From positions 8,700,244 through 8,764,243 of the forward strand of contig CM067526.1 of the NCBI GenBank assembly GCA_034509925.1: a stretch of 64,000 bases of DNA. The letters run 5' to 3'. Position numbers and translations under genes: made by a program. The stretch is from Hirudinaria manillensis (Eukaryota; Annelida; Clitellata; Hirudinida; Hirudinidae). Shown piece by piece: positions 12,915 through 24,129 of this stretch (position 1 is its first letter; every line of letters starts with the position of its first letter). The notes beneath the pieces are model-generated. The model searched no databases. It worked only from the letters and a program-made list of their open reading frames with translations, and was not told the DNA's origin.

Positions 12915-15027
12915 ACCGATCAAAATGCAGCAGTTCCACTGAACCAAATTTAAAAATTAATACATCAAACGAATCATGAAACTATCCTCTACAATTTTCG
13001 TCCTTTACATTTTCTTGCAAATCCACCTATTTTGTTCACTATGTCAAAAACGACATGGACCCTTCCGCTTCATGTTGAGTCAACTTCGAACTCGAAAAGC
13101 ATCAGTTCCACCGAATCAAATTTAAAAAATTAATATATCATACGAATCGTGAAGCTATCCTCTACAATTTTCGTCCTTTACATTTTCTTGCAAATCCACC
13201 TATTTTGTTCACGATGCCAAATACGACATGGAGTCGGAAGAAATGACCTAGTTACAAGTTGAGGAAAAATCGCTAGCCGGCGATTATTCTAACTCGAAAA
13301 GCATCAGTTCCACCGAATCAAATTTAAAAAATTAATATATCATACGAATCGTGAAGCTATCCTCTACAATTTTCGTCCTTTACATTTTCTTGCAAATCCA
13401 CCTATTTTGTTCACTATGTCAAAAACGACATGGACCCTTCCGCTTCATGTTGAGTCAACTTCGAACTCGAAAAGCATCAGTTCCACCGAATCAAATTTAA
13501 AAAATTAATATATCATAGGAATCGTGAAGCTATCCTCTACAATTTTCGTCCTTTACATTTTCTTGCAAATCCACCTATTTTGTTCACGATGCCAAATACG
13601 ACATGGAGTCGGAAGAAATGACCTAGTTACAAGTTGAGGAAAAATCGCTAGCCGGCGATTATTCTAACTCGAAAAGCATCAGTTCCACCGAATCAAATTT
13701 AAAAAATTAATATATCATACGAATCGTGAAGCTATCCTCTACAATTTTCGTCCTTTACATTTTCTTGCAAATCCACCTATTTTGTTCACTATGTCAAAAA
13801 CGACATGGACCCTTCCGCTTCATGTTGAGTCAACTTCGAACTCGAAAAGCATCAGTTCCACCGAATCAAATTTAAAAAATTAATATATCATACGAATCGT
13901 GAAGCTATCCTCTACAATTTTCGTCCTTTACATTTTCTTGCAAATCCACCTATTTTGTTCACGATGCCAAATACGACATGGAGTCGGAAGAAATGACCTA
14001 GTTACAAGTTGAGGAAAAATCGCTAGCCGGCGATTATTCTAACTCGAAAAGCATCAGTTCCACCGAATCAAATTTAAAAAATTAATATATCATACGAATC
14101 GTGAAGCTATCCTCTACAATTTTCGTCCTTTACATTTTCTTGCAAATCCACCTATTTTGTTCACTATGTCAAAAACGACATGGACCCTTCCGCTTCATGT
14201 TGAGTCAACTTCGAACTCGAAAAGCATCAGTTCCACCGAATCAAATTTAAAAAATTAATATATCATACGAATCGTGAAGCTATCCTCTACAATTTTCGTC
14301 CTTTACATTTTCTTGCAAATCCACCTATTTTGTTCACGATGCCAAATACGACATGGAGTCGGAAGAAATGACCTAGTTACAAGTTGAGGAAAAATCGCTA
14401 GCCGGCGATTATTCTAACTCGAAAAGCATCAGTTCCACCGAATCAAATTTAAAAAATTAATATATCATACGAATCGTGAAGCTATCCTCTACAATTTTCG
14501 TCCTTTACATTTTCTTGCAAATCCACCTATTTTGTTCACTATGTCAAAAACGACATGGACCCTTCCGCTTCATGTTGAGTCAACTTCGAACTCGAAACGC
14601 AGCAGTTTCACCGAATCAAATTTAAAAATTAATACATCAAACGAATCATGAAACTATCCTCTACAAATTTCGTCTTTTACATTTTCTTGCAAATCCACCT
14701 ATTTTGTTCACGATGCCAAAGACGACATGGACCCTTCCGCTGCGTGTTGAGTCAACTTCGAACTCGAAACGCAGCAGTTCCACTGAACCAAATTTAAAAG
14801 TAAATATATCACAAGAACCATGAAACTATCCTCTACAATTTCTATTTTTTAAAATTTCTTGCAAATCTACCTATTTTGTTCACGACGCCAAAACGACACG
14901 GACCTTTACGCTGCGTGTTGAGTCAACTTCAAACTCAAAGCGCAGCAGTTCTACTGAATCAATTTTAAAAGTAAATATATCCGAATCCACCTATTTTGTT
15001 CACGATGCCAAAAACGACATGGAGTCT
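12915..15027 (+). repeat. Satellite array with a dimeric higher-order unit (173 + 202 bp)
   Basis: The phrase CTCGAAAAGCATCAGTTCCA or a close variant starts at 13091, 13293, 13466, 13668, 13841, 14043, 14216, 14418 and 14591, so spacings alternate 202 and 173 bp (dimer 375 bp). Type A ends with a CTTCCGCTTCATGTTGAG segment, type B with GAAGAAATGACCTAG and GCTAGCCGGCGATTATT. Dimer copies are nearly identical (one difference noticed near 13517). The array edges at ~12915-13090 and 14764-15027 are only ~172-bp A-type monomers and are clearly more diverged. This is the usual pattern of recent homogenisation in the middle with older edges. Confidence 0.95.
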
Positions 15028-16375
15028 CGCGCCCATCTTATATTTTCGAGATTATAAGAAAATCTATTCACTTTAGAAGTCCCAACTTCGGCTTTATCAT
15101 TCGTGCTTTTTATTATTAACCTGTTACCTGAATTATTTTAAATTTCATTTTTTTCATAATTTTCGAAATTGAGAAAAAGAGCCTATAGGGCGCAAACTCG
15201 AGTCACTCGACATGATCGCCGAACTCGATTCTCAAAAGTTGCGATGATCTGTTATTTCCAATTTACTCTAAAACCACAGCATATTTGGAGCCGAAAATTT
15301 GGTAATGAAGAGATACATTATTAAGACATAACATGTCTGAAAATGGGGTCAGAAAACCGTCTTAATACAAAGTATTTCAAAAGCTTATTTGTACTAAGAT
15401 GCATGACATTTAAAAATTATGAGAATGAAAATAAAGGTTTATGTTTCCTAATTTCGTTAATATTAAATTTCAAGTAAAATCAATTTTAGAAAAACATTAC
15501 TGACAATTAAATCTTTATTTTGAGTTATATAATATTAGTTTTGAATAAACTTCATATTTTAAATTAATCAGGCCGGTCCCCGACGAATTGTTTTCAAAAC
15601 ACGCCAGGGGTCGTCTGTAAAGAACGTTTGCAAAATTGCTCATTTTTACCACAAAACTTCGCTATTGATAGCAAAATGAACTTTTTGAAGATAGTTTATC
15701 ACACATTTTATCAAACTTTAGGTTTTAGAATTTTTAGAGTTTCGCGTCCATTTTATATTTTCGAGATTATAAGAAAAACTATTCACTTTAGAAGTCCCAA
15801 CTTCGGCTTTATCATTCACATTTCTTATTATTAACCTATTGCCTAAATTATTTTGAATTTAATTATTTTCTAATTTTCGTAATTGAGAAAAAGAGCCTAT
15901 AGGGCGCAAACTCAAGTCACTGGACTTGCTCGCCGAACTCGATTCTCAAAAGTTGCGATGCTTTGTTATTTCCAATTTACTCTAAAACCACAACAAATTG
16001 GGAACCGAAAGTTTGGTATCGGAGAGATATATGATTAATACACAACATATCTGAAAATGGGCCCAGAAAACCATCTCAATATATTAATTTGAGACTTAAA
16101 ATGGATCGCGTCCCTTCATTGAAATTCAAATAACTCGATATTATTTTAGTCTTTTTTCAAAAACTCTTACTTAATGCCTACTACATTTACTGGAAATGTA
16201 TCAAAAGCTTAGTTAGACCGAAATCTATGACATAAATGAATTTCAAAGTTATTGTTGCTGTAATTTAAAGTTTGTTTGATAACTCCATTATTAATGCATT
16301 TCAAACTACGCCGGTTTTTGAAAATATTACTAATAATTAAACCTTTATTTTAACATATCAATTGCTGGTTTTTGT
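15028..16375 (+). repeat. Two-copy direct repeat, offset about 714 bp
   Basis: The stretch 15028-15560 recurs diverged at 15740-16370. Landmarks shared are TATTTTCGAGATTATAAG (15041 and 15755), GAGCCTATAGGGCGCAAACT, and ATTTACTCTAAAACCACA. No long coding frame is shared. It abuts the satellite directly, and both lie between the inverted repeats. Confidence 0.85.
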
Positions 16376-16928
16376 TACAACTCCTATTTCGCAAATTTTA
16401 GTAGGTGAAATCATTGAAATTAGGCAGTAGTAGGCAGCTTTTCAAATGTAACAGCTTATAAAAATACAGTTGCTTGATTAGGGAGGGTTCTGGGACTTTT
16501 AAAACTTGCTATTTGACTCAAATTTGAGTTTGCCCGCAAGAACAATGGCGGACAATTGTTTATTTCTAGCACTCAGTCAGTTAGAAAGATGCGAAAGATA
16601 AATTCAGGCATTAATTGTGGTTTTCATATAAAACCCTTAGTACTTGTGCAATTACTCATTGAATATTTTCTCCTGGATTAATCAGAAACTTCCCCCAAAG
16701 TTATTATCATTTTAAAATCTTGGAGCTAAAATACTTTAAATATTTTTAAACAAAGGCTATCATTGAGCCTGCTTCATTCATGAACTCAAACAGGTTTATA
16801 AATATATATGTATTGTTTTTTTAAATTTTTATTTATTTATCATTAAAAATTATTTTCTGATCCACTTTGTTGTCGTGTTCGTATGACGCTGGTTATTTAC
16901 TTCATTATTTCAGGTCCGCCCTAATCAC

Positions 16929-16970
16929 ATGCAAATCACACCTCCGTCCTATGATTGGCTGTATGCAAAT
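16929..16970 (+). promoter_or_regulatory. Octamer-CCAAT-octamer cluster
   Basis: ATGCAAAT occurs at 16929-16936 and 16963-16970 with GATTGG (an inverted CCAAT box) at 16953-16958 between them, about 410 bp upstream of the UPF0547 start codon. Octamers bind POU-domain factors and CCAAT boxes bind NF-Y in animals. The cluster lies just inside the right inverted repeat, so it could belong to the repeat block instead of the gene. Confidence 0.35.
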
Positions 16971-17007
16971 AATTGTTTTTGTTTATTTTCTGATCCACTT
17001 TGTTGTC

Positions 17008-17047
17008 GGGCTCACGCATTTTGTTGTCAGGCTCCTATCACGCTGGT
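17008..17047 (-). repeat. Right inverted repeat flanking the satellite block
   Basis: Reverse complement of 12863-12903 with a 1-bp indel. A shorter related motif (TGATCCACTTTGTTGTCG) sits beside it at about 16990 and again near 16859, so this end carries sub-terminal repeats. Confidence 0.75.
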
Positions 17048-17382
17048 TACCGAACTTAGTTTACAACAGCTCCTCCTAAATTGCTCATGAATATTAAATA
17101 TCCGCAAAAACTGTCCAAAAAAGTATCGTTCTCAAGCTTGGACATTTATTTCTTATGTACTTATGCTTATATAATTATATAAATATTTATATATTATGTC
17201 AATAACAATTTTAATATTAATAAAAATCCCCCGGGTTCTGATTGTAGTTTTGATTGAACGTATCCAATTAAAGAAAATTAAGCTCGTGGCTCGCTGGTTT
17301 TCTGAAAACTGAACCTGTTTCTAAAACATATGAATCGTGTTTTGTCGTTGATTTGTTTGTTTGGACATTTAATATATCGTAT

Positions 17383-18964
17383 ATGAATAAAGGGAGGAAG
17401 ACAACAAAGACCTGCATTCAGTGTCTAAAGCAGGTGATTACTGCACAATAAAGTTGATTCTTTTTGAACGCTGTTGGTGTTACCGTATTTTTGGCTACTG
17501 ATCACGAAAATCATATAAAAATTGATCTATTTTAGGCTTATTTAAATCTTTAATATTATCCTGATTGCTATTTATTTTTATCCATTTTTGTAATTAACCT
17601 AAGAAATGTAGTATGGTTATATTCATTAATGATTCAGTAATATTAGTCAGGATGGAAGCTATTCAGTTGAAATATACAACTTGGAGGCTAGTGGGCACTC
17701 TCAACAGGCTGTAAAAGTAGCTTATATGCATAAATGATAGTAGACATTTTTTTAACTTGTATTGCTTCTATGTAACAATGTAATGTAACAAGCAAGATAA
17801 TAAATTATAAGGTTGAATGTTATAAGTAATGGTTGAATTATATTTATAAAGTATTGGTATCAATATTTCCCATCAATGATGTAACAGATTTGACACTTTC
17901 TGCTATTGTTATATAATGAACTTGTTAATATCAACTGTTTTAGCTATCTAGGGAGGTTTTTGGTTTTCCCTCCTACTTCCCATTGTTATCCTGATGACTA
18001 TTTCCTTCTGGAAAGCCATAACAATATTTATTTTCATAAGAATATGAAAGATCTAACTTTAGATTATGGCTATTAGCCAAATACTGTCATCTTATCATTA
18101 CTAGGGAAAGCTAATGTGTGGCAATCAAACACAATAGGAATCCTGCAGCATGGTTTTTTCTATAGGTTCCTTCTGCAAGGAAGTCATGCATTCATTGTGG
18201 CTTCATGTTTTCCATGGGAAGCAGCACGTCTGACACTAAAGATAGCACAGCTCCAGGTCACTCCTTCAAATTTTGATGTATTGTTCACAAACAACAGTTA
18301 GTTTTGAGACCTTAATTTTGTTGTTGATACAGGAAATGAGGGTTCCAAGTACGTTGAGAGTCGATCTAAGAGAAGATGCAGAGAGAAACCACATTACTTC
18401 GATTCTCTTGAATTTTATACTTCAGTCAAGGTCCCTAAAATTCGCAAAATGCACAAATCTGAATTCATCTTATGACAATGATAGTCTTTTGTTAACAAAT
18501 GCTGCTTTTACTTGCTTTCTAGAAACGAAAAACCCTCGTAAAGAAGCAAGGGAGTGCCATGAAGCCATTTGCCGAGCCGCTGAACGATGACAGCCATAAT
18601 CAAAAAAGTGAATCCACTGTTTGCATTTTAATCCCTTTCTTCTTTCACTTCTGCTATTTCAATACTGCAACTCCATGGCATCATTAAGAGTTTTCTCCAA
18701 CGTAAAAAGAAACATTGATTTTTTTTCACTGATTAAAGTATTTGATAATGTTTTTATCTAGATAATATAGAAGCCGAAGACAAGCCATCTAGTGAAGCTT
18801 CTGTCTCAAACTCAACAGAATCTAGTGAGTCCATCCTGCCCAGCATAAACAGGGATGAAGAGGTCAATCTAAGATTTTCAACTGAAAAAGCAACACATTA
18901 CTCCAACATTTTGTCAGAAATTAACCGAAAGTTGACATCAATATCCTCCCAACCACAGATATAA
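17383..18964 (+). CDS. UPF0547 (C16orf87-type) small zinc-ribbon protein, five exons
   Basis: Exons: 17383-17433, 18166-18256, 18333-18430, 18523-18607, 18762-18964; phases agree and give 175 residues (the human relative has 154). Exon 1 encodes MNKGRKTTKTCIQCLKQ and exon 2 continues VPSARKSCIHCGFMF. Together these give the two CxxC knuckles and QVP spacing of the family. The middle is basic and low in complexity (KRKTLVKKQG; acidic Ser-rich KPSSEASVSNSTESSES). The C-terminus has YSNILSEINRKL, matching the conserved AEINRK end of the family. The molecular function of the family is unknown to me. All introns are GT-AG. Confidence 0.88.
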
Positions 18965-21292
18965 TCAAGTGTCAAGTGACTGAGGGATGTTTAGTTTAAT
19001 GCATGCAACAGCTTAAGATATGTTTAAATGGAATATTTTTTATTAAAGTGTAAACTTGCAAAAGATCTAGAAAGTGCTTATTTTATGATATGTTATGTAA
19101 AATCAAAGTTTTGCAGTCCCAAGGTATTGGTTGGCCATCACCCTAAGGAACTTCCTTCTTCTAACTTTAATAATTTCTTGTAGTGTGTCAGGCTTTCTAT
19201 TGCTGTTGACCTCAGGAGATTTCATAAGCCTATGCTGTCAAAGCAAAACCGTTGAAAATGTTAGAATTTCTCTAGAAATCTTGAATATTTATAATGGCTG
19301 ATTTTTGTAAAAGAAAATTTTAATGCGAATCATGCTAACTGCAAAATAGAGTTTTTCAACCTCTGCACTCCTTTGATGGTTATCTGGAAAATATAATTTC
19401 AGATAAATTAATAAGCTCTAGGAAGATCAAAGGTTTGTGAAGGGTGACTAAACACTAACTAATGATAAGTTCTAGGATTGTAGCATCCCATATGTAGCTG
19501 TAATAGGAATCTCCCCCATCTAGAATTGGTCGCTCCAGAACACATTTAAAAGCTGTGGAGTAATCCACTTCATCAAGGAATTGACATATAACTGTTGCCT
19601 TAAAAAGTATTTTAGTGGAATGATTAATTCTGAATTGGATTTCAGTCTTAAAAATCTGAGACCTGCATGAAGCAATTTAGATGTATGCAAGCTTCGATCA
19701 TTCTCCTATATACCTGCAATATAGGAATATTCTCATGAGATCGATTTACAGAACAAAAATTGAGTGAGCATGCCTGGTCATCATAAGTGCTTCTAGTGAT
19801 GGGTTGCAAGAAATAGTCTGTTCCCACCATGCCCAGGTATATATAAAACCTCAGTGAGATGTGATACTGTTTTGATACTAAAGTAAAGTAAACATTCTTT
19901 GTATCAGAATTCCGTCACGAATGTCTGGATACTGAACAAGCAATTCATTCATACCAAACAAAAAATTATGAACAAAATCTAAAAGCTCCTCCAAATAAAT
20001 CAATTTTATTGAGATGGATTTGGGAAAATTTTTATGAGGTTGGGCTGTTTTATGGATAATTAAACAATAAAGTGATTTTGTATTCAACTTTGACTAGTTC
20101 AAATATCCAAATCACCAGAAAATGCACTTGTGAGTTATAAAAGCTTCGGGGTGCTCTATTGATTTGGTGATTATCTAGAAATTCAGATTCAATGGATACA
20201 TGAAATGATCATTAACTAGTTCAAAATGCAAATATGTTTTAATAGCTATTCTTTTTCCTTCATCATGTATCATATTATCCTACTGCATTTCTTAGTTGAT
20301 CTGCAATTTGTGCTGGCCAAATGCTTCTGCTGATGGGCCAGTTGCGATTGCGAGCACAACTGCTATCATCATCACTATATCAGCAGTATTCTAATGGCAG
20401 GCTGTGGTCAGATTTTAGAGGCCTAGCTAGGGCCAATTGGCTTCTGATGAATGCCCGGCACTCAGTGCTTCAAAGAGGGCCACCAGTCAGATCTAGTGAG
20501 CTGGGATGGTTAGAACTTGTAGGAAAGTAATTTCTCATTATGTACCATAATTAAAAAATAGGGAATATGTCTGATGTCTGGAAGACAAGAGAATAAAACA
20601 TGGATTGACCATTTCAACATTTACTCATACCAAATTTCAAGAAACTAACAATACAAAAATTATCATAGTTTGTATTAAGCAAAATACTTACATAATACTT
20701 ACATAAAATGTAACATTAACGTGTTTTTACAAAATTCAAAAAGCAGTCTTTTGATGATAAAAAATGATAGCAAATTAACTAGAAATGTTCAAAAATTTCA
20801 AATTATGAGTAGAAATCTCCACTTCTCACCAAAAAAAAGGTCAGCTTGAGTTCTTATCCATGAGCTGCTTTTATTGTTAACTGACATTGCCTGCTTGAGA
20901 ACACAATGAACAGCTTCCAAAATGGCACCTTTGTCCAACATGGTACTAATGCAAAAATAATTTTAAAAAATGTTGAGATTGTAAATAATTTCTCAAACAA
21001 ACTTGGTTATGGCACTTGGCCAAAGAACCACATAATCACTGAAAATGTCTCCACTCATGTTTTGATCAGCAAATCTGAGGAGTTTTGTAAGACAAGAAAT
21101 GAAGAGAGAAAGAATGGTCTCATTCTGCAAAGCAAGGCAAAAGTTAAACCTTTCAATCAATAAAATAGTTAACCAGTAACCAACACTTAATAGGGAAACA
21201 AAATTCAAAAAACAATCTTTTGTGATGACACCCTGAAGTGGTCTCTTTGAGGGAGTTGAAAATGTTAATGCAACTGAAATATTTTAACATCA
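18965..21292. other. Intergenic; dispersed repeat likely at 20300-20530
   Basis: No exon could be chained. The segment at about 20310-20530 is less AT-rich than its surroundings, and its minus strand looks like low-copy repeat sequence, but no family could be named. The open frame 20906-21163 has no recognisable features. Confidence 0.35.
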
Positions 21293-24113
21293 TTAGTTTG
21301 AACTTTCTAAAATAACTTCGTAAAATAACATCATACTAAATTCAATAAAGTTCCTTGCAAGTGTCCTTGCCGTTTTCAATTGATTTAGTTCCTTGCATAG
21401 ACCTCCAATCATATGACCAAACTGTAGTTGAGGATAATTAACAATCATGAAGTTCTAATTTAAAAAAAAACCATTGAAACATTTAAAAATATGAAGGACC
21501 TGCACAATCTCATTATTGCCAGATACACTAATCAAAAATTCCCATTCTTCATTGTTCAACAACTGCAGAATTGACAATCTCAATGATTCATGACTTGGTT
21601 GAAGATCTTAGAAATCAGACCACTAGTCAATATCAATAGCAACAGCCAAATTTGATAAATGATCTAAAATACCAGGCTCTAAGTGAACCGATGTCAAACA
21701 ATTTTTGGCTCTTTCAACAAGTTCTGAATTTTCTCTTGTTGTGCTATTCTGGATAAAAAAAATTGCCAGTCACATTAATTGATAATAATTCACTTATACT
21801 GAGACAAACTCTTGAGTTGAAACCAGCTGACATATCGATGGTAAGGATTTCCCATTTTAACAGTTTTACAAGCTTATAAAATGTTGTTTCTCTTAGCTTG
21901 ACATCAATGTAATTCAGTAACTCCTTGCTCTGTTTATACAACTTTGAAAAAACAGATGGGAATAATTAATTCACATTTCATTTTAGAATTTTTAAGAAAA
22001 TCAGTTAGTTTTTATCATTAGATAATTATTTATTCCTAACATCATAAAATCAATTTTTGGCTCATGCCCACTCGGAGTGAAACTAAATGGTATCACATCA
22101 TTGCTATTTATATACAATAACATTATAGCTAACACACTAATTATTATATTTTTCTTTTTATTAGCCAAGTCAAAAATTTAGTTCAAAATTGAATTGTTAA
22201 CTTTTTAGGTCTGACAAATCATATAAAATAAAACATTCCCAAGAAATATTCAGTTCAGTTCCTTTTGCCTTTTCTTATTTTCTAATCATTATTTTAAAAT
22301 ATCACCAAATTTTATGTGTCCCTTCAAAGTTTTGATGGAGGTCAACATGAGGAATCATTTTGAGACTCAGATCTTAGCAAGAAATGGATGTTTGTTTTCA
22401 ACATCTCATCAATGGATGTTGTTGAATACCTGAGAGTTTCTACAGATACATTTGCCAGCAGGGATCAGCTTTTGAGTTACTAATTAACTTTGTGAATTCT
22501 ATTTCAAATCATCCCATAGCAGCAAACATGCAATATTCTTCTTCATTCCATCTTGCTTTTGAGGAGAGAAGACCAGCTCTATTTTTATGACATTCTATTA
22601 AATGAATTCTGTTTCCATGGATGTGTTTATCTCTCACAGAAGTTTGTCACTGAGTGTTTACTATATCTACTAAGGTACAAAATCAATATCTGGGAGGCAA
22701 AGATGAATAGAGGCCACATATGCAACCACAGCTAGTCCTTCACGGTTCATAGTTAAGATTTTTTGTGCTTTATCCTTGTGTGGATGTGCCTAGTCAATGA
22801 CTGAGCAACCCCTTCTGCACAGTTGCTACAGAGCAATTGAGCTCTGTCATGCCAGGTTTCAACAAGCATCAGTATACTGATATTGTTTTTAGCTATTATA
22901 TTGGATTGAATATCAACTGAGTGAACATTGAGGAAACCAAGCTTCACAGTGGGACCACCAGTCACCTCAGTAAGGCCGTGTGGGCTGAGCATGTAAATAG
23001 AGGGTTGAGATTGATCAGAGTGATAGTTCATAACCAAGTTTAGGCAGCCAAATATGGAATAAAGTCTTTTAAATCGCCATAGGGACTGTTGCTCTTCAGG
23101 CAAAATCGAAAGATTTCAGCTGTTCAACTGTCTGCACTTTCATCACAAGGGTGGGATAGTGTCAAATGATGACAAAAAAATTCTTTCCTGACTTGAATGT
23201 GAAAGAAATGACAGTTGAGCCAATGTGCTATCTTTTAAGTAGCACATTAAAATTCATCCACACTTGTCTACCACTTGCCCCTGTTGTTAATATTATTATT
23301 ATTATGTGAAAAAAACCCACCTCAAGTTGTTGACACAATTTGGATTTAGCTATTAAGGTGTTGAATAAGCTTGACAAATGGATGTTATTGAGAGATATTG
23401 ATTCCAATGTTGTATGCAGCTCCATAGGAAGGTGCCACTACCAAATAATAATTGTATTAGAAATTTGAGAATTGAATGAAATTTAAAATAGAAATTACCC
23501 TATCTGAAAGAAACAAGAGGTTATATTTTCCAACAGCACCAACAAGTCCATAAAGATATTCATTCACTTTTGGAGCTTCATAGCACATCAGAAGCTTTTT
23601 TTCCAGATTGACAATCCTAGTGCCATCATCTGTTAAATGATAACAACTCTAATCATCAAACATAAGAATAATCAGTATTAACATATATGAACAAAGTGCT
23701 TACAAGAATCCAAACAAGAGAAGTTGCATTTGCTTATAAAATGTGGAAGAATTAAAGGTGACGACAAAAGTTTAGATTCATTTTCATTTACAAATTTCTG
23801 TAGTGGCTCATTTAGAATAACATTTCTGATGCCTGATATTTGTGGAAGTATCATGGACAGATATCTGTTTAAACATGAATGATGGTTATGTCAGATATCA
23901 TATTTATTTTGTGAATAGATGACTAGCAACAAACAAAAGAAACTCTTTTAAGTATGTCTGTTGAGAGTCTGTAATCTTCAAATAAATGTTACGACAGGAC
24001 TTTATGAAGTAGTTTATTGCATTGCTATTGATCACAATATTCTTCACAAATTGATTAGCCACCAGCTTTCCACTCAAGACTCTTCTTATTGTGTTAAGAG
24101 ACAAAACCTCCAT
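21293..24113 (-). CDS. Unrecognised helical-repeat protein, eight exons, about 346 residues
   Basis: Exons: 24113-23935, 23864-23704, 23629-23499, 23437-23321, 21941-21774, 21748-21700, 21606-21500, 21421-21293. Phases agree and the total is 347 codons with stop. The start ATG has an in-frame stop just upstream. The product is rich in amphipathic helices (IRRVLSGKLVANQFVK; EYLYGLVGAVGKYNLLF; ESLRLSILQLLNNEEWEFL), suggesting HEAT/ARM-type repeats. I do not recognise the family. The step from 21774 to 21748 would need a 25-nt intron; loss of one T from a T8 run would instead join the frames. A non-LTR fragment lies in the 1.4 kb intron. Phase also allows the upstream INTS7-like gene to splice in at 24129, so one long gene cannot be excluded. 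Confidence 0.6.
22753..23103 (-). mobile_element. Non-LTR retrotransposon endonuclease N-terminus fragment
   Basis: The minus strand encodes KLGFLNVHSVDIQSN and ISILMLVETWH, the opening strand and the ETW motif of apurinic-type endonucleases of CR1/Jockey-like elements. The match ends soon after, so the copy is truncated. It sits in an intron of the helical-repeat gene, in the gene's own orientation. Confidence 0.7.
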
Positions 24114-24129
24114 GTATAAGTTTTTCTTG

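Noticed and set aside
13059-14760. CRISPR-like array
   Set aside because: The regular repeats are 173/202-bp monomers without unique spacers; this is satellite DNA in a eukaryote.
21293-24113. FANCD2 as identity of the helical-repeat gene
   Set aside because: A GxxGAV-containing block and the order of hydrophobic segments seemed similar, but the chain ends after about 350 residues and the rest of FANCD2 has no counterpart. Similarity is at the level expected of any helical-repeat protein.
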